A stretch of 64,000 nt of DNA from contig NZ_WELK01000002.1 in the NCBI RefSeq assembly GCF_009799925.1, positions 124,001-188,000 of the forward strand. Reading direction: 5' to 3'. Every line of letters begins with the position of its first letter. Position 1 is the first letter of the stretch. Origin of the DNA: Pseudomonas sp. R-28-1W-6 (GTDB lineage Bacteria > Pseudomonadota > Gammaproteobacteria > Pseudomonadales > Pseudomonadaceae). The notes beneath the pieces are model-generated. The model saw nothing but the letters and a program-made list of their open reading frames with translations. It was not told the origin of the DNA and did not search any database. Both the position numbers and the translations under genes were made by a program. Positions 18,301-26,517 of this stretch are shown here, piece by piece.

Positions 18301-21300
18301 GCTGCCGGCAGGGCACGCGGCTGGCTGGCCGCGGCACCGCCACCCATGAAGCTGTTGAGCACCCGCTCCTGGGTTTCCAGGAACTGGCGCATGGTGGCGA
18401 AATACTCCGCCATCACCGATGACATTTCGTCACCGTTGGGAGCCGTTGTTTCAGACATGACCAGCCTCTCCTTGACTCGGGATGCAGCCTGCGCTGCGCG
18501 TTGGGGGACAGGAATTGAAAGGGGTTGAGCGACCGGCATGACCAGCGCGCGCGACTCGCTAGGTGCGGCCGGCAGCACTTCGCCCTGGCGTACGCCGATC
18601 TGCCGCTGCGCGGCGCTGGCGCGACGGGCGCCGCTGCCGTTGAGCAGCCAGGCCTGCTTGGGCAGGCTGGCGTCCTGCCACAGGCCGTCGAGCCGACCAT
18701 TGCTGCTGCGCCGGCAATCGCGGCGGGCGAACAGGGCCGCCGGCTGGAAGCTGACGCCCAGGCAGAACAGCCGGGCCAGGGCAGTCAACAGGCTGGTGAT
18801 GCCCGCGCCACGCTCATCCAGGGCGATGGCCTGGTGTGGGCGGCCGTCGAGGATGCGCCCGACCAGACGGCTGAGCACGGCCTTGGGCCCGACCTCGAGG
18901 AAGACGCGGGCGCCGGCGGCATACATGGCTTCGACCTGGGCGACAAACTCGACCGGCTTGACCAGGTGTTCGGCCATGCTCGCCTTGAGTTGCGCCGTCT
19001 CGCTGCTGTGCAGCGCGGCCGTGGTGTTGGAGTACACCCGCATGCGGCCCGGCTGCCAGTTGGCCGCCTCGATGGCCGCGGCCAGCAACGACTGCGCCGG
19101 GGCGACGAAAGGCGAATGGAAGGCCGCGGCCACCGGGATGGCGCTGGCATTCAGCCCGGCCGCCTGGAAGGCCTGCAGGGCGCTGGCGATACCGGCCTGG
19201 GAGCCGGAAATGATGCTCTGCTCCGGCGCGTTGTGGTTGGCCACCAGCACGTCCGGCAGATGGCCGATGCTGGCCTCCACCAGCGCCCGCGGCGCCTGCA
19301 CCATGGCCATGCTGCCCAGCTCGCTGCCGGCACTGGCGGCGGCCTCGACGATGAAGCGACCACGCGCCTCAGACAGACTGATCAGGGTGGGGAAATCGAT
19401 GTGCCCGGCGGCGAACAGAGCGACGAACTCGCCATAACTGTGCCCGGCGGCCATGTCGGCGCTGACGCCCAGTTCCTGCAGCAGGCGCCACAGCCCGGCC
19501 TCGACCACGCCGAGGGCCGGCTGGGCGATGTCGGTACTGGTCAGCGCCGCACTGGCGGCCTGGCGCGCAACCTCGTCATAGCAGCCACGCGGGTAGATGA
19601 ACTGACTCAGCGGCTTGTCGGCAAAGCGCGCGGTGGAGCCCTGCAGCTGCTGGTCGGCGGCGGCCAGGGTCGCGGCCACGGCCGGGAACAGCACGGCGAT
19701 TTCGCGCAGCATGTGGATGTTCTGCGACCCCTGGCCGGGGAACAGCACGGCGACCTGACCGGCCTCGACCAGGTTGTCGCCCAGCTGAATGCTCGGGTCG
19801 ATCAGCGCCTCACCGGCCAGGCGCCGCTGGGCCTTGTCCAGCTTGTCGGCCAGCTCATCCAGACTGCCAACCACCAGGGCCAGGCTGTGCGTACCGCTGC
19901 CGAGGTTGGCGGCCAGGTGGCAGGCAATATCGGCCAACGCCACCTTGCCCGGCGCCGCCAGTTGCTGCTGCAGCGCGGCAACCTGGCCCTGCAACTGTTC
20001 GCGGCTGGCGGCGCGCCAGACCAGCAGCTCGGCCGTCCAGGCATCGCTGACGCTGGGCTGCAACCAGGGGCGGTATTCGCCCGCGTACTCTTCCAGCACC
20101 GCGTGGAAGTTGGTGCCACCGAAACCGAAGGCGCTGACCGCGGCGCGGCGCGGCTGCTCACCGTTGACCAGCCACGGCTGCGCCTCATCCAGCACGCAGA
20201 GCGGGCTGTCGGCCGCCTTCAATACCGCATTCGGCGACTGCACGCCGAGGTGCGGCGGCAGGGTCTTGTGATGCAGGGCCAGGGCCGCCTTGATCATCCC
20301 GGCCACGCCGGCGGTGGCCTTGGTGTGACCGATCATGGTCTTCACCGAGCCGACCACGGCTTGCGCCGGACGACTGCCAGCTTCGCGCAGCAGCGAGGTG
20401 GTGCTGTCCAGTTCGGCGGTGTCGCCGGCCACGGTGCCGGTGCCGTGGGCCTCGAACAGGCCGACGCTTTCCGGGCCGAAACCGGCCTGCTGGTAGGCGC
20501 GGCGCATGGCGCGCAACTGCCCGGCGGGCAACGGCGCGGTGAGGCCCTTGGCCTTGCCGTCGCTGCTGCCGGCCATGCCCTTGATCACCGCATAGACGCG
20601 GTCGCCGTCGCGCTCGGCATCGCTCAGGCGCTTGAGCGCAAGCATGGCGATGCCTTCGGAAATCACGATGCCGTCGGCCGATTCGTCGAAGGTGCGGCAA
20701 CGGCCGCGCGGCGACAGGGCCTGGGTCTTGCTGAAGCACAGGTAGCCGAACGGGCCCTGCACGGTGTCCACGCCTCCGGCGATGACCAGGTCGCTGCGGC
20801 CGGAGAGCAGTTCGTTGATGCCCTGGTAGATGGCGGCCAGGGACGAGGCGCAGGCCGCGTCGGTGGCGAAGTTGACCCCGCCGAAGTCCAGGCGGTTGGC
20901 GATGCGCCCGGCCATCACGTTGATCAGGATGCCGGCGAAGGTGTCTTCGGTCCATTCCGGCAGGCGCTCGGCGATCGCGCTCGGCAGCTCGCCGGAGAAA
21001 CGCGGCAGCTCGGAGCGCAGGCCGTACTGCATGCCCACATCGCCGGCACCGCCGCTGGCGCCGATGATTACCGAGGCCTTCTCGCGGTTGAAGCCGCGCT
21101 GGTCGTAACCGGCATCGCTGAGGGTCTGGCGGGCGATGTCCAGGGCCATCAACTGCATCGGGTCGACCGATTCGATGGACTTGGGCGGCATGCCGTAACG
21201 GGTCGGATCGAAGACCATGTCGTCGAGGAAGCCGCCCCAGCGCGAGTAGATCTTGTCCGGGGTGCTGCGGTTCTCGTCGAAGTACAGGCGCCAGTCCCAG

Positions 21301-23483
21301 CGATGGGCCGGGATCTCGGTGATCGCGTCGACCTTGTTGAGGATGTTGTGCCAGTACTCGCGCGGGGTCTTCGAGCCCGGCAGCACCGAGCCCATGCCGA
21401 TGATGGCAATATCCGCCGGATCGCCGCTCAGCAGGTCCAGCTCGTCCTGGGCCTGCACATGCGCCTCGAGCAGGGCCAGCGCCTCGTCGGTAACGCTGTG
21501 GTGCAGGCTGGCGATATCGGTGACGGCGGCGCGCAGGGTGGCAACCTGGCCGATCATGTACATGCCGTCGGCGACCTGCTCGTCCTCGCTGAAGACCTTG
21601 AGCTTGGCCTCTTCGCCAATGCGCATGCTGCCCTTGGACGCCAGGCGCAGGCGACCGAGGATCAGGTCGTCGAGCTGCTCGCGCGCCTCGTCGGCGGGCA
21701 CGGCCTGCTGCTTGAGCTCGTTGCGGCGGGCGAAGAACGAGGCGGCGAATGGGGTGTAAGCGCAGCGGCTGGCATGTCCGGTGCCGGACTCCAGGTTGAC
21801 CGTGCGCGCACAGTCGATGGCCTGCTGCTGGAAGGTCGAAACTATGGCGCCGGAACCGACGATTTCACGGGTGAACAGGTAGGCGCTGCCCATCAGCATG
21901 CCGACCTTGACGCCCAGCGTCAGCAAGGGTGCGGCCATGGCCTGGACCATGGCCGAGGAGCGCGCATCATGGACGCCGCCGGCAAACAGCACCTGGATCT
22001 CGGTCGCCGGCACCCCGCTTTTGATCTCCTCGAGCAGGCGGTCGATCATGCTGCTCCACAGCACGAAGCTGCTCAGCGGGCCGACATGCCCGCCGCATTC
22101 GCGGCCCTCGAAGATGAAGCGCCGCGCGCCTTCCTTGAGGAACATCGGGATCAGGTTGGCCGACGGCACATGCAGGAAGGACGGGATGCCCGACTGCTCC
22201 AGGCGCACCGCCTGGTCCGGACGACCGCCGGCGATGATGGCGTAGCTCGGCTGGTAGGGTTTGGCCGCGGCGATCTGCTCCTCGAGCAGACTTTGCGGGG
22301 CGAAGCCCAGCAGGCCGATGCCCCAAGGCCGGCCGTCGAGCAGCTGGTGGGTCTTGTTCAGCAACTCATCCAGCGGCTTGCCCTTGAGCAGGGCCAGGGC
22401 CAGCATCGGCAGCGCCCCGCCACTGGCTACAGCTTCGGCGAATTCGGCCTTGTCCGAGACCCGACTCATCGGCCCCTGCACCAGCGGCAACGGTAGACCC
22501 AGGGCCTGCGCCAGCGGCGCATCGGCCTGGATCGCCCGGGCCTTCAGGGCCGCTTGCGGGCTGTTCTGCACCGCACTGTCGATGGCCTGGAGCAGTTGCG
22601 CCAGGCTGCCGTACTGCTTTTTCCAGGCAGCCGCGAACGCCACATCCTGGCCCAGCGGCAGCAGCCCGGCGGCTGGATCGCGCCAGTCGATCTCGGCCAG
22701 CAGCCGCGCGCGCAATTCGGCGGGCGTGAGACTTTCCGCCGCGGCGACAAAGGCCTTGGCCGTGGCAAAACCGGGACGCAGCAGCACCCGGCAGTAACAG
22801 CCGAACTCACCATTGCCGGCGGCGACCGTTTCGCTGCCGGACAGGCTGCGCAAATGCGGGAACAACTCACTGGCGACCGGCGACTCCTGCAGCAGCAGGA
22901 CCTGGCTGTCCAGCACCACGCCGGCACAACCGGCAACGGCGGCGGCGGCAGCGGTGTGCGGGGTGATGCCGCCGCGCAGGTAGAGCGGCAAATCGCTGTG
23001 CTGGCGCCAGTGCTGGGCGAGGATGAAACCGCTACTCTCGCCGACGAAGCCGGCGGCTTCGTGGCCCTTGACGATCAGGCCGTCAACCGTGGCCAGCAGG
23101 CCCTGTGCGAGCGGCTCGCTGCTCGACAGCTCCAGCAGCACCCGCACGCCCGCCGCACGCAAGACCTGCAGGCTATCGGCCCAGGAGGCGAACTGTTCGC
23201 CCGCCAGCACCACCAGGCACAGGCCATGATTGACCTGCGCCGCCAAGGCCGCGCTCAAGAGCTCAGCGTAATCGCCCAGGCGTACCGCAAAGCCACCGCG
23301 CCCCGCATGCCGGGCCAGCAGGTCCAGCTGCTCGACACCTTGCTGCGGGCTAGCCTCGAACTCCAGGTCCAGCACCCCAAGCCCGCCGGCGCGCGAAGCG
23401 GCAATGGCCAGGGCTGGGTGTGCCAACCCGCTGGGCGAAAATACGAGTGTCTGGAAGCCTGCAGCGTTACGAGAGCCTTGCAT
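15306..23483 (-). CDS. PfaA/PfaD-like megasynthase: NPD - NPD - KS - AT - ACP - KR - DH
   Basis: A 2725-residue type I synthase. Residues about 1-250 and 330-620 are two TIM-barrel domains of the nitronate monooxygenase/PfaD type, which act as flavin enoyl reductases in PUFA synthases. The second keeps GRECGGHVG; the first has EAAGFVG at the matching site. The KS spans about 690-1125, with Cys878 in DAACASSL. The AT spans about 1240-1540, with FPGQGSQ and GHSYGE near residue 1346. An Ala/Pro-rich linker (about 1715-1785) leads to one carrier domain with Ser1825 in LGIDSIKRVEI. The KR spans about 2125-2330 (TGGARGIT, then DYATANELM). The C-terminus is a dehydratase-like region with HCIDGIPVLP. 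Only one carrier domain is present, whereas marine PfaA proteins have several in tandem. GAGG precedes the ATG at 23483. It is the first gene of the operon. Confidence 0.88.
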   Translation of the reverse strand: MQGSRNAAGFQTLVFSPSGLAHPALAIAASRAGGLGVLDLEFEASPQQGVEQLDLLARHAGRGGFAVRLGDYAELLSAALAAQVNHGLCLVVLAGEQFASWADSLQVLRAAGVRVLLELSSSEPLAQGLLATVDGLIVKGHEAAGFVGESSGFILAQHWRQHSDLPLYLRGGITPHTAAAAAVAGCAGVVLDSQVLLLQESPVASELFPHLRSLSGSETVAAGNGEFGCYCRVLLRPGFATAKAFVAAAESLTPAELRARLLAEIDWRDPAAGLLPLGQDVAFAAAWKKQYGSLAQLLQAIDSAVQNSPQAALKARAIQADAPLAQALGLPLPLVQGPMSRVSDKAEFAEAVASGGALPMLALALLKGKPLDELLNKTHQLLDGRPWGIGLLGFAPQSLLEEQIAAAKPYQPSYAIIAGGRPDQAVRLEQSGIPSFLHVPSANLIPMFLKEGARRFIFEGRECGGHVGPLSSFVLWSSMIDRLLEEIKSGVPATEIQVLFAGGVHDARSSAMVQAMAAPLLTLGVKVGMLMGSAYLFTREIVGSGAIVSTFQQQAIDCARTVNLESGTGHASRCAYTPFAASFFARRNELKQQAVPADEAREQLDDLILGRLRLASKGSMRIGEEAKLKVFSEDEQVADGMYMIGQVATLRAAVTDIASLHHSVTDEALALLEAHVQAQDELDLLSGDPADIAIIGMGSVLPGSKTPREYWHNILNKVDAITEIPAHRWDWRLYFDENRSTPDKIYSRWGGFLDDMVFDPTRYGMPPKSIESVDPMQLMALDIARQTLSDAGYDQRGFNREKASVIIGASGGAGDVGMQYGLRSELPRFSGELPSAIAERLPEWTEDTFAGILINVMAGRIANRLDFGGVNFATDAACASSLAAIYQGINELLSGRSDLVIAGGVDTVQGPFGYLCFSKTQALSPRGRCRTFDESADGIVISEGIAMLALKRLSDAERDGDRVYAVIKGMAGSSDGKAKGLTAPLPAGQLRAMRRAYQQAGFGPESVGLFEAHGTGTVAGDTAELDSTTSLLREAGSRPAQAVVGSVKTMIGHTKATAGVAGMIKAALALHHKTLPPHLGVQSPNAVLKAADSPLCVLDEAQPWLVNGEQPRRAAVSAFGFGGTNFHAVLEEYAGEYRPWLQPSVSDAWTAELLVWRAASREQLQGQVAALQQQLAAPGKVALADIACHLAANLGSGTHSLALVVGSLDELADKLDKAQRRLAGEALIDPSIQLGDNLVEAGQVAVLFPGQGSQNIHMLREIAVLFPAVAATLAAADQQLQGSTARFADKPLSQFIYPRGCYDEVARQAASAALTSTDIAQPALGVVEAGLWRLLQELGVSADMAAGHSYGEFVALFAAGHIDFPTLISLSEARGRFIVEAAASAGSELGSMAMVQAPRALVEASIGHLPDVLVANHNAPEQSIISGSQAGIASALQAFQAAGLNASAIPVAAAFHSPFVAPAQSLLAAAIEAANWQPGRMRVYSNTTAALHSSETAQLKASMAEHLVKPVEFVAQVEAMYAAGARVFLEVGPKAVLSRLVGRILDGRPHQAIALDERGAGITSLLTALARLFCLGVSFQPAALFARRDCRRSSNGRLDGLWQDASLPKQAWLLNGSGARRASAAQRQIGVRQGEVLPAAPSESRALVMPVAQPLSIPVPQRAAQAASRVKERLVMSETTAPNGDEMSSVMAEYFATMRQFLETQERVLNSFMGGGAAASQPRALPAAAAAARRPAPAAAPARVAVAPAPVAMPVAAPVVAAPAPVAAVPAVVAPAPAAPAAAPAQVAGTKMKDILLSIVEERTGYPSDMVGLEQNLEADLGIDSIKRVEIVGALLQTLPPAYGSALGEARSELNTRATLADMLKLLQSLEVGEAAVPFDLAGANPIAATPVVSHSPRHVVMAEAEEIPANALRQFEPGYFIITADNHGLALRLQEWLEQRGCTVSLLAPSLLADEAALLAWCRETAANPDKVVAGVIHLAALGAHVLPRDAQLGSWQRELLVNEKSLFLILHALAAQLRSDAHVMAVSGLGGLFGRGATPAETGLSLQGGSSGLIKSVREERPHLRTRAIDLDPALAAAEQLAIISAELQLVGGRQEVGYPDGQRTLFRTQAHAIAASDLLPPLNNAVVLATGGARGITAEVLRDLARPGNVLILTGRSELHEEDLATAGLDSQNALRQYFIGEVRAGRLQLSPAEVQRKVAAIVALREMHSNIADLRQAGATVEYIAVDVTHEPAVQALLIGLRERYGKVSGVVHGAGVIEDKLLEDKSAESWMRVVGTKVNGMLLLQKYVDVAELEFFAVFSSVAGRYGNSGQLDYATANELMNRLCCQLQRQWGERVNVVSLNWGPWGATKFGAGMVTADTEKKFADKGVALVTAAQGRQLFSEALRLRGAHAVEVIAGGGPWEQHEADIGRLFEAEAGAAQGGIHQPLLTHARIEHGDKGTEVLTFTIDTAHGYLQEHCIDGIPVLPAAVALEIVAEAASVMWPDWVVAEVAEFRLLKGVQLNEPTQTLAVVINPPTYASSEGFDASLTIRSGSGKTQRIHYRAAVKMAQQLPEAPLHRPGEYRERELPVAKAYQEWLFHGPRFQVIRAINGLSSQGAAALMCPSSPQQWLSGAPAQQQWIVDPAVLDAAPQMALLWARTFHDGSALPAQFGRVIRYVEHLPERFHMDFQCLPGEAQQVRANVFFTDDDGKLLLLIEELECIVDARLNRLGGTHLRKETE

Positions 23484-24342
23484 GGTTTTACAGCCTCATT
23501 CCTTGGGCCAAAAAACCCCGTGCGGCGGTTATCCGCGCTCACTCGGGGGCTGATACCTAGCAGCGACTATCTGATGAGCAGCAAATGCAAGAAGTGGGCG
23601 CAAAACCTGGAGCAGAACAAAACTCGCGCATCCCTGGCAGCCATCAAGCACCGCAATATCCTTTCCATCCCTCGCGCCAGAGCCGATTCAATAAACCGGC
23701 ACACATAGAATCAAGCAGCAAGTGATGACAAAAACATGGCGCAAACCATGCGTTACAGATTTATTGTTCCAGCGAAATTCATGAAACTGAACCGCAACAG
23801 TGCGAAACGCACCACGCTGATGCAGCATTTTTGTGGTGGCTTTTTACCAGCAACCACTCAATAATGTCAAAATTACAGCGAAAAACAAAAATAACTGACG
23901 CAAAAGTCAAAATTACAGCACTCAGTAAAATAGCCAGACAGAGCCTCTAGCGCCGAAGGCAGCAGCCCATCCGGATGGTCATGGGTACTTCGACGAGAGG
24001 AATGGGCAGCGTCCACGCCGGCGCCCCGCAAGAAGGCGGCATGCTTGATGCAAACCTTCGCCTCAGCGATGCCAGGCACTTTCACTGAATGTGCACATTT
24101 GCCTGCCAGCATGCCCAAGACAGCAAACAGGCGATCAGGGAGCAGCAGAACGGCCATGGACAGACCTTCGATGCCACGCATCACCCGCCAGCAGCAGAGC
24201 CAGCCAGAGCCGTGCACCAGCACTGCCCGGGCGGCTTGCGCGAGCCCGCCCCCAGCACTCAACAGCGCAACCCTGCCGTACGGCGCGGCGGCGTGACGCA
24301 ACGCCCATTCCTGCCCCCAGCCAGCCCAGAGAGGACCATCCC
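23484..24342. other. Gene-free divergent regulatory region of the accessory cluster
   Basis: This 859-bp stretch separates the minus-strand megasynthase operon from the plus-strand sulfotransferase operon. The part from about 23580 to 23930 is clearly richer in A/T than the flanking genes. It carries a 14-bp direct repeat (listed separately) and an imperfect CACCAC/GTGGTG inverted repeat followed by five T at about 23810-23845. The right half (23930-24342) is GC-rich with open frames in several phases but no convincing coding signal. Promoters for both operons must lie here, but no strong -35/-10 pair could be assigned. Confidence 0.6.
23866..23919. repeat. Pair of 14-bp direct repeats, 40 bp apart, possible regulator sites
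   Basis: GTCAAAATTACAGC occurs at 23866-23879 and again, identically, at 23906-23919. The centre-to-centre distance of exactly 40 bp is close to four helical turns, so both copies face the same side of the DNA. They lie in the A/T-rich part of the divergent region, as expected for tandem activator or repressor sites. The binding protein is unknown. Confidence 0.5.
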
Positions 24343-25179
24343 ATGAGCGCACCCATCAACCACATCGTGTTCATCATCATGGACAGCTGCCGCTACGACT
24401 CCTGCGTGGCGGCCAAGACGCCGAACATCGAGCGGGTGGGTCAGGTCGAGAAGCGCTACAGCTATGCCTCCTGGACGGCGCCGTCGCACTACGCCTTCAC
24501 CATGGGCATGCTGCCGCACAACACCCCGCGCGAGGTCTATGCCTCGGAGGTGTACAAGGAAGAGTTCGTGCAGTGGGTGACCCGTACCGGGATCACCGAT
24601 GTGTCGTTCCGCAACTTCATCCCGGAACTGTCGCTGCCCAAGGTGCTCGGCCAGCTCGGCTACCGCACGGTGGCACGCGTGTCGATGCCGGTGCTCAACC
24701 AGCAGACCGCGATCAACCAGCACTTCGATGACTACAAGTTGATGAGCAACCACAACGACTTCGCCGGCATGGTCGAGGAGATGACCTTCCCCGAGGACGA
24801 GCCGCACTACTACTTCCTCAACCTGGGCGAGACCCACTACCCATACATGCTCAAGGACGAGAACCTGCCGCGCATTTCCGGGGTGCACGGGGTGTTCAAG
24901 ACCCTCGGCGGCGAGGCCCAGGACAATGCCGCGGACAGCGACGCGTTCTTCGATCAGGAGCAGATGGAGATGCTCCGACAGCAGCAGATCCGCTGCGTGG
25001 AATACGTCGACGGGCTGATCGGCAAGCTGATGGAGAAGGCGCCGGCGAACACCTGGTTCATCATCACCGCCGACCACGGCGAACTGTTCGGCGAGGACGG
25101 CTACTTCGGCCACGGCCCGATCATGCACGAGAAGTGCTTCGAAGTGCCCTTCGTCGAAGGCTTCGCGGGCAAGGCCTGA
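24343..25179 (+). CDS. Sulfatase-like / alkaline-phosphatase-superfamily hydrolase with Thr nucleophile
   Basis: A 278-residue protein of the sulfatase/phosphatase superfamily, short for the family. Metal-binding Asp14 and Asp19 sit in MDSCRYDS. The nucleophile position is Thr45 in WTAPSHYAFTMG, where true sulfatases have Cys or Ser in CxPxR. The metal pair is in ITADHGE, followed by FGHG and MHEKCFEVPF. So it is more like a phosphodiesterase or phospho-transferase than a formylglycine sulfatase. The frame is open upstream, but the ATG at 24343 has AGAGAGGA eight bases before it and begins just before the first motif. It is the first gene of the plus-strand operon, and its TGA overlaps the next ATG (TGATG). 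The substrate is unknown; removal or transfer of a phospho or sulfo group on the cluster product is possible. Confidence 0.75.
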   Translation: MSAPINHIVFIIMDSCRYDSCVAAKTPNIERVGQVEKRYSYASWTAPSHYAFTMGMLPHNTPREVYASEVYKEEFVQWVTRTGITDVSFRNFIPELSLPKVLGQLGYRTVARVSMPVLNQQTAINQHFDDYKLMSNHNDFAGMVEEMTFPEDEPHYYFLNLGETHYPYMLKDENLPRISGVHGVFKTLGGEAQDNAADSDAFFDQEQMEMLRQQQIRCVEYVDGLIGKLMEKAPANTWFIITADHGELFGEDGYFGHGPIMHEKCFEVPFVEGFAGKA

Positions 25180-26087
25180 TGACCCAGCCGCTGTTCATCC
25201 TGGCATTGCCGCGATCCTATACCTCGCTGATCGCCGGCATGCTGGGTCAGCACCCACAGACTTTCGGCTTCCCGGAGCTGAACCTGTTCACCGTCGATCG
25301 CCTGATGGAAATGTGGGACGGCAAGCACGACGCCGGCTTCAACAAGTTCCAGCGCCACGGCATCCTGCGTGCGGTGGCCGAAATCTATGCCGGCGAACAG
25401 AGCAGCAACACGGTGGAGATGGCCAACCACTGGCTGGCCGCACGGCAGAACCGCAGCGGCTTCGAGGTGTTCCGTGAACTCAGCGAAGCCCTCGCCCCGC
25501 TGATGGCGATCGACAAGAGTCCGGCTCACGTGATCAGTTCGGTCTACCTGGAGCGTATCTACTCGGCCTATCCCGATGCGTTCTACCTGCACCTGACCCG
25601 GCACCCGACCAACCAGGGCAACTCGGTGATGCAGGTGCAGGACGGCGGCTATGCCCTGTCGGTGAACTCCATCGACTACACCGACAACGAGGCGATCATC
25701 GACCCGCAGATCGCCTGGCATGACATCAACCTGAACATCATGGAGCTGCTGCAGAAGGTTCCGCCGCGGCAGAAGATGCATGTGCGCGGCGAGGACGTGA
25801 TGGCCGATCCGCTCGGCAGCCTGGGCCGCATCTGTCGCTGGCTGGGCCTGCGTGACGACATCGAGGCCCTGGAAGACATGCTGCATCCCGAGCTGTCGCC
25901 CTTCGCCTGCGTCGGGCCGATCAACGCCCTGTTCGGCAATGACCCCAACTTCCTGCGCGACCCTGTATTTCAGCCGCACCTGCCCAAGCAACCGCCCCTG
26001 CGCGCCCCCCTGCCCTGGCGCATGGATGGCGCCTGCCTGAAGGCGGAAGTGCAGAAGATGGCGCTGGAATTCGGCTACCACCACTGA
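25179..26087 (+). CDS. PAPS-dependent sulfotransferase
   Basis: A 302-residue sulfotransferase-fold protein. The 5'-phosphosulfate-binding loop is LPRSYTSLIAGML (about residues 10-22). The 3'-phosphate-binding segment is HLTRHPTNQGNS near residue 144. The late conserved stretch is VRGEDVMADPLGSLGRICRWLGL. It has no signal peptide, so it should act in the cytoplasm on a substrate such as an acyl chain, lipid or polyketide hydroxyl. The start overlaps the stop of the preceding hydrolase gene. A longer open frame begins at 25134, but that would overlap the neighbour's coding end. The same operon ends with cysD and cysNC, which make PAPS, the sulfate donor. That context strongly supports sulfotransferase activity. 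The acceptor is unknown. Confidence 0.85.
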   Translation: MTQPLFILALPRSYTSLIAGMLGQHPQTFGFPELNLFTVDRLMEMWDGKHDAGFNKFQRHGILRAVAEIYAGEQSSNTVEMANHWLAARQNRSGFEVFRELSEALAPLMAIDKSPAHVISSVYLERIYSAYPDAFYLHLTRHPTNQGNSVMQVQDGGYALSVNSIDYTDNEAIIDPQIAWHDINLNIMELLQKVPPRQKMHVRGEDVMADPLGSLGRICRWLGLRDDIEALEDMLHPELSPFACVGPINALFGNDPNFLRDPVFQPHLPKQPPLRAPLPWRMDGACLKAEVQKMALEFGYHH

Positions 26088-26100
26088 CGAGAAGCACAGC

Positions 26101-26493
26101 ATGCCCACACGCCCGCGCATCGGCGACATCGCCAGCCCCAGCTCACTCGACGAGCTGCCGCCACTGCCGCCGCACCTGCAGGTGCTGCGCGATGACCTAC
26201 AGCAGCGCGTGCAGGCGCGGCGCGTGCGCAGCCACCTGGAGCGGGAGCTGTCGCACCTCAACGGTAGCCGCGAGATCGCCGGCAGCGTGCGCCTGCTGTT
26301 CGACGGCCAGGGCCGCCCCTCGGAAAACCTCAACCTCAAGGAAATCGTCAAGTACCGGCAGAAGATCGAGACCGATATCCAATGGCTGGAGGCCATCCTC
26401 ATCGAACTGCGCGGCGACCTCACCGTCGTCCGCGAACTGGAGGACGCGGCCCTGGATGTGGCCAGCGTGCAACAGGCCGAAGAAGACTACTGA
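26101..26493 (+). CDS. Small coiled-coil protein of unknown function
   Basis: A 130-residue charged protein with no domain recognised. It starts with a Pro-rich stretch (DELPPLPPHLQ). A predicted helix-rich region rich in Arg, Glu and Leu follows (LQQRVQARRVRSHLERELSHL, then LKEIVKYRQKIETDIQWLEAIL), which looks like coiled coil. It ends in an acidic tail (QQAEEDY). There is no signal peptide or membrane helix. It begins 13 bases after the sulfotransferase stop, with GAGAAG as ribosome site, and is followed 24 bases later by the esterase gene. It is therefore an integral member of the sulfation operon, perhaps a partner or chaperone of the sulfotransferase. That role is a guess. Confidence 0.75.
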   Translation: MPTRPRIGDIASPSSLDELPPLPPHLQVLRDDLQQRVQARRVRSHLERELSHLNGSREIAGSVRLLFDGQGRPSENLNLKEIVKYRQKIETDIQWLEAILIELRGDLTVVRELEDAALDVASVQQAEEDY

Positions 26494-26517
26494 ACGGACA
26501 CGTGCGAGGAACCGACC

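Noticed and set aside
18525..22496. A 1323-codon plus-strand open frame opposite the megasynthase
   Set aside because: Same reason: an antisense shadow with Gln/Gly/Ala-rich sequence and no recognisable motif.
23737..23753. TGGCGCAAACCATGCG, resembling a sigma-54 -24/-12 promoter (GG-N10-GC)
   Set aside because: Only a partial match (the -12 lacks TTGC), about 580 bases from the next gene, and no enhancer-binding protein gene nearby.
23810..23845. CACCAC/GTGGTG inverted repeat followed by five T, terminator-like
   Set aside because: Only six base pairs, with a long interior and no transcript known to end there. Mentioned in the region entry but not called as a terminator.
23873..24352. A 159-codon minus-strand frame in the divergent intergenic region
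   Set aside because: No ribosome site or domain. It overlaps the sulfatase-like gene start and has an unnatural Cys/Phe-rich end over the A/T-rich repeats.
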